From: Acidimicrobiia bacterium
GTDB lineage: Bacteria; Actinomycetota; Acidimicrobiia; Spongiisociales; JAENVV01
NCBI GenBank assembly: GCA_016650365.1
Contig: JAENVV010000030.1
Span: 1 to 32,398, forward strand
DNA: 32,398 nucleotides
Direction of reading: 5' to 3'
The notes beneath the pieces were generated by a model that was not told the DNA's origin, did no database searches, and worked only from the letters and a program-made list of their open reading frames with translations. Positions 1 to 6,874 of the stretch are shown piece by piece. The position numbers were made by a program, and so were the translations under genes. The first letter of the stretch is position 1, and each line of letters starts with the position of its first letter.

Positions 1-24
1 AGCGGGTATCGTTAAGGGACCATT

Positions 25-98
25 GGGTCTGTAGCTCAATCCGGTAGAGCAGCGGACTTTTAATCCGTTGGTTGTGGGTTCAATTCCCACCGGACCCA
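25..98 (+). tRNA. tRNA-Lys (anticodon UUU)
   Basis: The sequence folds into a standard cloverleaf. The acceptor arms GGGTCTG and CGGACCC pair over 7 bp with one G-T, and A98 is the discriminator. The D arm is GCTC...GAGC. The anticodon loop is CTTTTAA, giving anticodon TTT, which reads lysine AAA/AAG codons. The T arm is GTGGG TTCAATT CCCAC. The 3' CCA is not encoded (ACC CC follows). An inverted-repeat sequence begins 4 nt downstream, so the 3' flank is notable as a possible recombination or processing site. Confidence 0.96.
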
Positions 99-102
99 CC
101 CC

Positions 103-125
103 TCAATCGAGTGTGCATCCAGATT
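103..125 (+). repeat. Left copy of 23-bp inverted repeat
   Basis: This 23-nt sequence begins TCAATCGAGTGTGCATCC and ends AGATT. Its exact reverse complement lies at 3553-3575. The copy sits 4 nt after the tRNA-Lys gene. A related, partly matching inverse copy (ATGCACACTCG) lies at 142-152, so 108-118 and 142-152 can also pair locally as an 11-bp stem. No transposase is linked to it. Confidence 0.85.
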
Positions 126-152
126 CCGCATAGGCACCTGCATGCACACTCG
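108..152. other. 11-bp stem between tRNA-Lys and the ABC-F gene
   Basis: CGAGTGTGCAT at 108-118 is the exact reverse complement of ATGCACACTCG at 142-152, leaving a 23-nt loop. There is no T-tract after it, so it is not a canonical intrinsic terminator. It could aid tRNA 3' processing or act as a weak terminator. The stem overlaps the alternative upstream ATG at 142 of the next gene. Confidence 0.5.
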
Positions 153-177
153 TTTCGCGATCGATTGTTTGGACAAC

Positions 178-1920
178 ATGAATCTGGTTTCCGTTGAAGG
201 CGTCTCAAAGGCGTATCCCGAATTACCGATCCTCGACGACGTCACCATGGGCATCCACGACGGCGACCGGATCGGGGTGATTGGAGCCAACGGATCGGGC
301 AAATCGACCCTGCTGAGCATCATCGCCGGAACAGTCGACGTGGACGCCGGACGGGTGATCCGTCGCTCCGGCACCCGGATCGCCTTGCTTGCCCAGGAAC
401 CCGACATCGATCCAACCACCACTCTGGCCGAGATCGCTGCCGAGAGCCACCCGACGCTGGTGCTGCTCGACCGATTGGGATTCAAGGACCTTGACCAGCG
501 TATCGCCGACATCTCCGGTGGCCAACGACGCCGGGTCGCCCTTGCTCAATGTCTGGCCATCGATGCAGACATCACCATCCTCGACGAACCGACCAACCAC
601 CTCGACGTGGAGGTGATCGACTGGTTGGAAGACGAATTGGCCACTCGACCAGGTGCATTGGTCATGGTCACCCATGACCGCTACGTCCTCGACCGGGTCT
701 GCACCTCCATCGTCGAAGTCCACAACCGCAAGCTCATGGGCCACCGGGGCACCTATCAGGATTTCCTGGTTGCCAGGGCCGAACGAGAAGCACTGGCAGA
801 AGCCACCGAGCAGAAACGACAGAATCGAGCCCGTACCGAACTCGCCTGGTTGGAACGTTCGCCGAAGGCCCGGACCGGAAAGCAGAAGGCGAGGATCAAA
901 TCTGCCACCGATCTCGTCAACCAGGAGTCAGGTGTCATCGCACGGACCGCGCTCGAGTTTGATCTCCCGACTCGACGGATCGGGTCGAAGGTGGTCAACC
1001 TCGACAACGTTGGGATCACGTTCGGCGAAAACACCGTTCTCTCAGCGATCACCTGGCATCTGGCCGAAGATGCCCGGGTCGGTATCGTCGGACCCAACGG
1101 AGCCGGCAAGACCACCCTTTTGCGGATCATCGCCGGACGAATCACCCCCACTTCCGGCAAGGCAAGCATGGGAGACACCATTGTTCCCGGCTGGTACGGC
1201 CAGGATCCCCAACCGCTCCCCGCCAACCAACGGATTCTTGAGACCATCAGGGAAATCTCCGAGCAGACTCGGCTCGACTCAGGCATTTCCATCTCCGCGT
1301 CACAGTTGCTTGAACGATTCGGTTTTCCGAGTCGTCAGCACTCCACCCTCGTTGGGGAACTATCGGGAGGCGAGCGCCGCCGTTTGGAACTGCTTCGGGT
1401 GCTCGCAGAAGCCCCGAATCTCCTCATGCTCGACGAGCCAACCAACGATCTCGACCTTGACACTTTGGGTGCGCTGGAGGCCTACCTCGACAACTGGCCA
1501 GGTGCTCTGGTCGCCGCAACCCATGACCGGTACTTCCTCGAACGGGTGTGCACCGACGTGGTTTCAGTCCAACCGGACGGTTCCATCTTGCACCACCCCG
1601 GCGGCTGGGCAGCCTACCGGGCTGCCGAAATCGCACCCAAAACACCGAAACAATCAAAGCCTGCCCAGGCGCGCTCGGGAGGGACCGACTACGGAGCCCG
1701 CCTGTCCTCGAACGAACAGCACGAACACCGGCAGATCGAGAAACAAATCCCCAAACTCGAACGCCGCATCGCGGCCATCGAAGCCGATTTGGCGGTTGCC
1801 GGGACCGACTGGGAACGGGCTGCCGCACTCGGTGTTCAGTTGATCGAGGCGCGAGGGAAACTCGCCACTATCGAGGATCGTTGGCTCGAATTGTCCGAAC
1901 GAACCACTGGTCCAGCCTGA
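178..1920 (+). CDS. ABC-F family ATPase, Uup-like
   Basis: This is a soluble tandem ATPase of the ABC-F type, with no membrane segment. Members act on the ribosome; Uup has also been linked to DNA and ribosome-assembly phenotypes. Domain 1 has Walker A GANGSGKST (36-44), signature ISGGQ (112-116) and Walker B with LDEPTNHLD (about 132-143). A basic interdomain linker follows (about 200-260). Domain 2 has GPNGAGKTT (305-313), LSGGE (395-399) and LDEPTNDLD. The charged C-terminal coiled coil at about 510-575 is typical of Uup. I start at ATG 178 because conserved ABC-F sequence begins there; an in-frame ATG at 142 would add 12 residues but lies in the repeat hairpin. Length is 580 aa against about 635 for E. 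coli Uup. The Walker A to signature distance in domain 1 is only about 70 residues, so its helical subdomain is shortened. Confidence 0.9.
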   Translation: MNLVSVEGVSKAYPELPILDDVTMGIHDGDRIGVIGANGSGKSTLLSIIAGTVDVDAGRVIRRSGTRIALLAQEPDIDPTTTLAEIAAESHPTLVLLDRLGFKDLDQRIADISGGQRRRVALAQCLAIDADITILDEPTNHLDVEVIDWLEDELATRPGALVMVTHDRYVLDRVCTSIVEVHNRKLMGHRGTYQDFLVARAEREALAEATEQKRQNRARTELAWLERSPKARTGKQKARIKSATDLVNQESGVIARTALEFDLPTRRIGSKVVNLDNVGITFGENTVLSAITWHLAEDARVGIVGPNGAGKTTLLRIIAGRITPTSGKASMGDTIVPGWYGQDPQPLPANQRILETIREISEQTRLDSGISISASQLLERFGFPSRQHSTLVGELSGGERRRLELLRVLAEAPNLLMLDEPTNDLDLDTLGALEAYLDNWPGALVAATHDRYFLERVCTDVVSVQPDGSILHHPGGWAAYRAAEIAPKTPKQSKPAQARSGGTDYGARLSSNEQHEHRQIEKQIPKLERRIAAIEADLAVAGTDWERAAALGVQLIEARGKLATIEDRWLELSERTTGPA

Positions 1921-2031
1921 ATAGCGACCCTTGAGGGACTTACGCCCTCCAAAAGGGCCGAAAGTCTCATTGCCGACCTGCACCAACAGGAACCAGACTG
2001 CCTCCACAACCAATTATTGGAGGAGGCGTCG

Positions 2032-2274
2032 ATGGGGGTCTTTACAAACGACAAGCTCCCTGGTCCCGGGATCGGTGCGTCCACCAACATCATCGACCAC
2101 ACCCGATGCCCGGGCGGTCGCACCTGCATACTCCACGCCTCAATCGGTTCAACGGCCCGGGGCGCCGGAAGTGACCACGCCGACAAAGTCCAAGCCTTCA
2201 TTGAGCTCGCCGGTCATTGCCCGTACGACGCGGTCACCGTGCTCGTGGGTGACTCGCAGAACAGAGCTTCATGA
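2032..2274 (+). CDS. Small ferredoxin-like protein (three-cysteine pattern)
   Basis: This is an 80-aa open frame with a strong Shine-Dalgarno sequence, GGAGGAGG at 2019-2026, five nt before ATG 2032. The protein has exactly three cysteines in the order C-x5-C (CPGGRTC) and, about 35 residues later, C-P-x-x-A (HCPYDAVTV). That arrangement resembles small actinobacterial [3Fe-4S] ferredoxins, which pass electrons to P450s and other oxidoreductases, although the N-terminal half is atypical. Its TGA overlaps the ATG of the next gene (ATGA at 2271-2274), which suggests coupling. No P450 or reductase is nearby. The function is inferred from the cysteine spacing only. Confidence 0.45.
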   Translation: MGVFTNDKLPGPGIGASTNIIDHTRCPGGRTCILHASIGSTARGAGSDHADKVQAFIELAGHCPYDAVTVLVGDSQNRAS

Positions 2275-2750
2275 TCATGTCACCCCGGGCCAATCACTTG
2301 CTTGTCCAGCACACGGCTGACGTGGCCGTCCCGTTCGACGAGGCCAGTGATCGGATGCAACGCCATCTGGACATGCTTCTCGCCGACGTACACGGCGCAT
2401 TGGAATACGGCGAGAGTATCCGGACCAGACTCGGAGCGGGCGGCAACCAGTTTCACATCGAGAAGTCCGTCAACATGACCATTGGTGCACCGCTTGAACT
2501 GACCGACCGTTTGGTCGTACCGTTGTGGTGGGAGGCAACCGGCCCACAGTCCCTATTCCCACGGATGGATGCAGATCTCATTCTGACCGACCGGGAGAGC
2601 TTCGGATCAGACCTCACCTTCCGGGGCCAATACTCCCCTCCCCTCGGACCGTTGGGCGAACTCATCGACCGCCTCATGCTCCATCGGTTGGCCGACGCCA
2701 CGGGTCGCCAGTTCGTCGAAACAGCAGCCCGAGCCCTTACGGGCGCCTAG
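2271..2750 (+). CDS. SRPBCC-like (START-fold) hypothetical protein
   Basis: This is a 159-aa soluble protein with no signal peptide. The alternation of beta-type segments, the sequence around FRGQYSPPLGPLG, and the final long amphipathic helix (ELIDRLMLHRLADATGRQFVETAARAL) resemble SRPBCC/polyketide-cyclase-like proteins, which bind hydrophobic ligands in a deep cavity. The start overlaps the stop of the ferredoxin-like gene by 4 nt; a second in-frame ATG lies at 2277. The specific ligand cannot be inferred. The fold assignment is moderately supported. Confidence 0.6.
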   Translation: MIMSPRANHLLVQHTADVAVPFDEASDRMQRHLDMLLADVHGALEYGESIRTRLGAGGNQFHIEKSVNMTIGAPLELTDRLVVPLWWEATGPQSLFPRMDADLILTDRESFGSDLTFRGQYSPPLGPLGELIDRLMLHRLADATGRQFVETAARALTGA

Positions 2751-3016
2751 CACTACGACCTCCACATCGTCGAAGATCTGCATCAGATGCTCGTACCGCG
2801 CGGAGATTGGGTACCACTTGGCAACGCCGACGAGCAGAAGGAACCTCCGGAAGGGTCGGTTGATGCCTGGGCACGTTCAAGCGATAACCCCATCGATGGT
2901 TGGTACGATTGAGAAAGGATCTCAGAGGTCGGGTCGGCAACTACGTCGCTCCAGTTCTCGAAGGCCCCGCCGAAGTCGAGCACAACGCTCGCAACAACCG
3001 CATGCGGGCCATCTAG
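2751..3016 (+). pseudogene. Possible frameshifted gene remnant, family unknown
   Basis: Directly after the previous stop, the same frame stays open to TGA 2910-2912 with protein-like composition (for example VPLGNADEQKEPPEGSVDAW). A second frame then continues from about 2909 to TAG 3014-3016 (for example GRVGNYVAPVLEGPAEVEHN). Neither part has a convincing start or Shine-Dalgarno sequence. Joined, they would read as one polypeptide of roughly 85-90 residues with one frameshift. I do not recognise the family. It could also be non-coding sequence with chance open frames. Confidence 0.25.
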
Positions 3017-3026
3017 CTTCGCCTGT

Positions 3027-3055
3027 CGATCGCTTGGCACGAAAAAGAGCGATCG
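3027..3055. other. 8-bp hairpin CGATCGCT/AGCGATCG
   Basis: CGATCGCT at 3027-3034 pairs with AGCGATCG at 3048-3055 across a 13-nt loop. It lies just after the stop of the possible remnant. No T-run follows, so terminator function is only a guess. Confidence 0.35.
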
Positions 3056-3098
3056 CGGTTGCGATTAGGTGGCAGCAGACACCCACTCACACCGCCAT

Positions 3099-3219
3099 GA
3101 TGGCCCACGGCGGAGATGCTCATGCCAACTTGATGGAAGGCAAAACCGATGCCGAGATGATGCAGAAGAAGGCCGAGATGGACGCCCACATCAAGAAACT
3201 CATCGAGCAACACAACTAA
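3099..3219 (+). CDS. Small charged hypothetical protein or gene tail
   Basis: This short frame starts with a double ATG and gives about 39 residues. It is rich in Met, Lys, Glu, Asp and His, with a strongly helical end (DAEMMQKKAEMDAHIKKL). No good Shine-Dalgarno sequence precedes ATG 3099. The same frame stays open upstream to 2818, so this may be the 3' end of something longer or degraded. Two hairpin-prone segments (3231-3245 and 3259-3273) follow. No family is recognised. Confidence 0.3.
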
Positions 3220-3230
3220 TCCAACCGGCC

Positions 3231-3273
3231 GCGACCCCCTGTCGCGTTTGTGCAAGGGGCGGCCTTCGGCCGC
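3231..3273 (+). terminator. Two consecutive hairpins, possible terminator
   Basis: GCGAC at 3231-3235 pairs with GTCGC at 3241-3245 (5 bp, 5-nt loop). Next, GCGGCC at 3259-3264 pairs with GGCCGC at 3268-3273 (6 bp around TTC). They lie 12 nt downstream of the small charged frame and upstream of the YCII-like remnant. There is no long T-tract, so the terminator call is tentative. Confidence 0.35.
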
Positions 3274-3348
3274 TGTCGAAAACGGCCTGGCTTGTTCGTT
3301 GGTGAGCAGCACGTGGCGAACCAGGCCGCCGGGACCAAGGAGCATGCA

Positions 3349-3549
3349 ATGGCCAAGTACCTATTGGCATCTTGCGGCGGCGGAGCGAATCCCGTGACCG
3401 GATACAGCATCGTTGAGACAGATTCAATAGCGTCCGCTCTGGGCCTCACCACGAGTTGCCCGATCCTCGATGACGCCGGCACGGTCGAACTCTGCGAGAC
3501 CTTCAATGTAGGCAGATTTCTTCGTCGAGTGTCCATCCTCGTTCGATAA
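3349..3549 (+). pseudogene. YCII-like (DGPF-type) protein with internal deletion
   Basis: The ATG at 3349 has a good Shine-Dalgarno sequence (AAGGAG, 6 nt spacing). The first residues MAKYLLASCGGG match the beta-strand start of YCII-related proteins. The next part, GYSIVETDSIASA...CPILDDAGTVELCETFNV, matches their C-terminal half. Full-length relatives are about 90-120 aa. Here the two ends join after only about 15 residues, so the central stretch, about 40 residues in the family, is missing. A short unrelated tail (GRFLRRVSILVR) follows the usual end. The gene is probably non-functional, although transcription signals look intact. It ends just before the right copy of the inverted repeat. 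Confidence 0.5.
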
Positions 3550-3552
3550 TCC

Positions 3553-3575
3553 AATCTGGATGCACACTCGATTGA
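3553..3575 (-). repeat. Right copy of 23-bp inverted repeat
   Basis: This is the exact reverse complement of 103-125. The identity ends sharply on both sides (23 of 23, then mismatches). It sits only 10 nt from the stop end of the ABC importer operon at 3586. Together the two copies bracket about 3.4 kb containing the ABC-F gene and the loosely packed small genes. Confidence 0.85.
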
Positions 3576-3585
3576 AGGAAACGGT

Positions 3586-4629
3586 CTAGCCGGATACCCG
3601 TTCCGGGTCGAGGTCCTGGTGTGCGCCGGTACGCAGATGGCAGGCGGCCAAATGATCGACCGAATCGCCGGCGACCTGAATGAGTTGGGGAGCATCCACG
3701 TTACAAATGCCCTCGACCGCGATCGGACACCGGGGATGAAACCGGCAACCCGGCGGAGGATTGATCGGGTTGGGGATTTCGCCCGGGGGTAGCGGCTCAA
3801 GGCGCCGGTGAAGGGGGTCCGGAACCGGAACCGCATCGAGCAACGCCCGGGTGTAGGGATGCTGGGGATGTTCATAGATCTCGGCGAGGGTACCGATCTC
3901 GATAATCTCCCCGAGATACATGATGGCGATCCGATCGCACACATACTTGGCCGTCGCCAGGTCGTGGGTGATGAACAGATATGTGAGGTCGAACTCTTCC
4001 TTAAGTTTCATCATGAGATCGAGCAACACAGCTCGAACCGACACGTCGGCCATTGCGATTGGTTCGTCGGCAACAATCAGCTCGGGCGCCGTAATCAAGG
4101 CTCTGGCGATCACGATGCGTTGGCGCTGGCCTCCCGAAATCTGGTGCGGGTACTTGCCGTAATACAGCTCTGGTGGGCTCATTCCAACATCGTCGAGCAG
4201 TGTTAGTACCCGCTGGGTTCGTTCTTGAGCGCTGAGCTCCGGCAAGTGGATCAAGGCCGGGTGTTCAATCGCCTGGCCGATGGTCATCCGGGGGTTGAGT
4301 GAGGCGAGCGGATCCTGAAAGATCACCTGCATGCGGCGACGGGTTTGACGGAGTTCCTCACGGGACATGGCGCCGAGATCCTGGCCGTCGAACAACACCT
4401 GGCCGTCGGTTGCATCCAGCAATCGAATTGCCAGACGACCAACCGTCGATTTACCGGATCCCGACTCCCCGGCCAGGCCGAAAACCTCGCCGCGCCGGAT
4501 TTCAAAAGTAATTCCATCTACCGCCCGAACGTTCTTCTTCTCACCGCGATCGAGAAGATTGGCGATCAGGCCCTTGGTAACCGGGAACCACTTGCGTACC
4601 CCGACGAATCGAACGAGTGCATCACTCAT
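3586..4629 (-). CDS. Oligopeptide/dipeptide ABC importer ATPase (OppF/DppF type)
   Basis: This is the second ATPase of a peptide-type importer and powers transport through the two permeases upstream in the operon. Its 347 residues include Walker [10 protein letters not shown] (54-62), Q-loop Q105, signature ISGGQ (164-168), Walker B with VADEP (to 190) and H-loop H222. The family-typical C-terminal extension has four cysteines (about 295, 301, 309 and 330), as in OppD/DppF proteins where they can bind an Fe-S cluster. The D-loop reads AMAD instead of the usual SALD. The start overlaps the stop of the partner ATPase by 4 nt (4626-4629). It is last in the operon. Confidence 0.92.
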   Translation of the reverse strand: MSDALVRFVGVRKWFPVTKGLIANLLDRGEKKNVRAVDGITFEIRRGEVFGLAGESGSGKSTVGRLAIRLLDATDGQVLFDGQDLGAMSREELRQTRRRMQVIFQDPLASLNPRMTIGQAIEHPALIHLPELSAQERTQRVLTLLDDVGMSPPELYYGKYPHQISGGQRQRIVIARALITAPELIVADEPIAMADVSVRAVLLDLMMKLKEEFDLTYLFITHDLATAKYVCDRIAIMYLGEIIEIGTLAEIYEHPQHPYTRALLDAVPVPDPLHRRLEPLPPGEIPNPINPPPGCRFHPRCPIAVEGICNVDAPQLIQVAGDSVDHLAACHLRTGAHQDLDPERVSG

Positions 4630-5612
4630 CGGGCGAGCTCCACCGTCTGGTCATCGTATAGCCAGCAGGCGGTCTCCTGGTCGGCCCGCACCGCGCGCAG
4701 GACCGGCACCTGGTCCGAACAGATCGGCAAAGCCTTTGGACACCGTGGATGGAAGGAGCACCCGGGTGGCGTGAACGCCAGGTTGGGCGGTGAACCGTCC
4801 ATCTTGTACAGCTCCTGACCGTCCAACTCGATGTTGGGTACCGACTTCAAAAGACCTTCTGCATACGGGTGCAAGGGTCTGGCAAACACATCTCTAACGT
4901 CGCCGATCTCCGCCATTCGGCCCGCGTACATGACGGCCACGCGGTCGGCGATCTCGGCGACCACCCCGATGTTGTGGGTGATCATCACAATCGTCAGGTC
5001 GAACTCGTCGCGTAGTTCTCTCAATAGGTCAAGGAATTTGGCCTCAACGATTACATCCAGAGAGGTGGTCGGTTCGTCGGCGATCACGAGATCGGCATGC
5101 AATGCCAGAGCGAGGGCAATCATCACGCGCTGGCGCATGCCGCCCGAAAACTGATGGGGGTAATCGTCGATCCGCTCGCGACGAATCCCGAGTCTCTCGA
5201 CGAGTTCGGAGGCCCGGGTCCGAGCGCCTGCCGCGGTGGTGGTCTTTTCGTGGGCGAGAATCGTCTCCGTGAGGTGATCGACTATCCGCTGAACCGGGTT
5301 CAGCGAGGTCATCGGGTCTTGAAACACCATTCCCAGCCTGCTGCCCCGAAGCGAACGCATCTCGCGAGAGGACAGCGTCATAAGGTCATGACCGCCAAAC
5401 AGCAACTGACCGCCAGTGATTTCGCCCGGCTTCGTGATCATTCGTAACATGGCTTTGCCAAGTGTGGATTTCCCGCATCCCGACTCGCCAACCAGGCCAA
5501 GGATCTCATTCTTGCGAATATCGAACGAGACGTCGTTGACCGCCTTCACCGGTCCCTGCCTGGTTCCGTACTCGACCGACAGGTTGCGGACGGAGTAGAG
5601 AGCGTCAGTCAT
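4626..5612 (-). CDS. Oligopeptide/dipeptide ABC importer ATPase (OppD/DppD type)
   Basis: This is the first ATPase of the importer, 328 aa. It has Walker [10 protein letters not shown] (42-50), a Q-loop in [10 protein letters not shown] (about 97-106), signature FSGGM (155-159), Walker [11 protein letters not shown] (about 177-186) and H-loop H213. The C-terminal peptide-transporter extension carries cysteines near 285, 291, 298 and 316. Its ATG overlaps the permease stop (ATGA at 5609-5612), and its own stop overlaps the next ATPase, so the last four genes form a tightly coupled unit. The exact solute cannot be told from the ATPase. Confidence 0.93.
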   Translation of the reverse strand: MTDALYSVRNLSVEYGTRQGPVKAVNDVSFDIRKNEILGLVGESGCGKSTLGKAMLRMITKPGEITGGQLLFGGHDLMTLSSREMRSLRGSRLGMVFQDPMTSLNPVQRIVDHLTETILAHEKTTTAAGARTRASELVERLGIRRERIDDYPHQFSGGMRQRVMIALALALHADLVIADEPTTSLDVIVEAKFLDLLRELRDEFDLTIVMITHNIGVVAEIADRVAVMYAGRMAEIGDVRDVFARPLHPYAEGLLKSVPNIELDGQELYKMDGSPPNLAFTPPGCSFHPRCPKALPICSDQVPVLRAVRADQETACWLYDDQTVELAR

Positions 5613-6874
5613 CGTTCACGCAACTTTGGATTGAATATTTCCATGAGTCCCTCACCAAGCATCGTGAAGGTCAGGACCACGATCATGATGGCCAGGCCAG
5701 GGAACGTCGAGAGCCACCAGGCGTTCTGGATGGCTTCTCGACCCTGGTTGAGATCGGCTCCCCAATCGGGGATGTTGGGAGGCAGGCCGAGACCCAGGAA
5801 CGACAAAGCCGCTCCGGTGAGAATGGCGTCGGCAACGTTGACCGAGAAAATAATGGCTACCGATGGAATCACATTCGGGAACACATACTTACGAACGACC
5901 TGGCTGACCCGAGCACCAATCGATCGGGCAGCTTCGACGTACAACTCTTCTTTGACCGAAAGGGTTTGGCCGCGCACAATCCGGTAGTAGGTGGGGATGT
6001 ACAGGACAGATATGGCCACCACCACGTTGAGGACGCTCGGACCAAGCACGGCCGTAATGGCAATCGCCAGGATCAAACCCGGAAAGGCATACATCGAATC
6101 CATGATGAGCGAGATACCGCGATCGAGTGCTCCACCGGCATACCCCGCCAATAGTCCAAGGGGTACGCCAATCACCAAGGCCGCCAGAGCGGCGGCAAAA
6201 CCTATGAGGAATGCCACGCGCGTCCCGTGAATCAATCGGCTGAGCACATCCTGGCCGAGTTGATTGGTACCGAGGATGAAGCCACCCTTCTGAACTGCGC
6301 CTTCCTCCATCGCGATGGGACCGACCTCGGCGATCGTCGGGTATCCACCAAGGAGCGGCTCCAGAACCAGCGACGAGCCACCCGCAGCAATGACTTCCCC
6401 ATCGGTGAGAGCGGTGAGCATTTGTTCTCCAGTGTCATACCGCTCGACCTTCAACCGAATCCGCTCATCTATGCCTGCCGCAGCGAGTTCTTGTGTCAGC
6501 CGATCAGCCTCATCGCGGGCTGCTTCGGATGCGTTGCTGCCGGCGACTACCCCGAATGGGACACGACCATCGCGCGGAAGATCGCCAATGCCGCCGATGC
6601 CACTGTCTTCAAGCGTGAGAAGAATCAACCGATCAGGATCGGCTCCCGGGGCCAGGAGCCGGGGACCGACCTGGGCCAACGGATCATGCGGAGCAAAGAC
6701 ACCAGGAAACAGGGCAAGTGCAAACAAAACCACCAAAACAACCGCACTGATGGCAACGAACCACCAATCGACGCCATACCAACGCCGGGCCACAAACATG
6801 CGTCTGACCAACCCCACCCGCTCAAGTTCAGCGGACAACAGGTTGTCAGGATCGAGAGGAGAATCGTTCGACAT
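5609..6874 (-). CDS. Peptide-type ABC permease (OppC/DppC type) with inserted domain
   Basis: This is the inner-membrane permease of the importer, 421 aa, longer than the usual 280-320. The first membrane helix is at about 38-60. The family-typical GTNQLGQDVLSRL stretch comes only at about 202-214 and is followed by five further membrane segments. The coupling EAA-type motif (EAARSIGARVSQVV) is near 314-327. Between 78 and 197 lies an extra segment predicted to be outside the membrane, with short VPFGVVAGSN- and GEVIAAGGSS-like stretches that recall a periplasmic binding-protein lobe. The start overlaps the end of the upstream permease by 1 nt. Substrate specificity is unknown; peptides, or nickel- and opine-like solutes, are possible. 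Confidence 0.9.
   Translation of the reverse strand: MSNDSPLDPDNLLSAELERVGLVRRMFVARRWYGVDWWFVAISAVVLVVLFALALFPGVFAPHDPLAQVGPRLLAPGADPDRLILLTLEDSGIGGIGDLPRDGRVPFGVVAGSNASEAARDEADRLTQELAAAGIDERIRLKVERYDTGEQMLTALTDGEVIAAGGSSLVLEPLLGGYPTIAEVGPIAMEEGAVQKGGFILGTNQLGQDVLSRLIHGTRVAFLIGFAAALAALVIGVPLGLLAGYAGGALDRGISLIMDSMYAFPGLILAIAITAVLGPSVLNVVVAISVLYIPTYYRIVRGQTLSVKEELYVEAARSIGARVSQVVRKYVFPNVIPSVAIIFSVNVADAILTGAALSFLGLGLPPNIPDWGADLNQGREAIQNAWWLSTFPGLAIMIVVLTFTMLGEGLMEIFNPKLRER

Noticed and set aside
653-1843. 396-codon frame inside the ABC-F gene
   Set aside because: It is an off-frame shadow of a gene with full conserved motifs; the translation is Ser/Pro/Arg-rich and unlike a protein.
103-3575. 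Insertion sequence or composite transposon
   Set aside because: The inverted ends are perfect, but there is no transposase-like frame inside and no target duplication visible at the edges.
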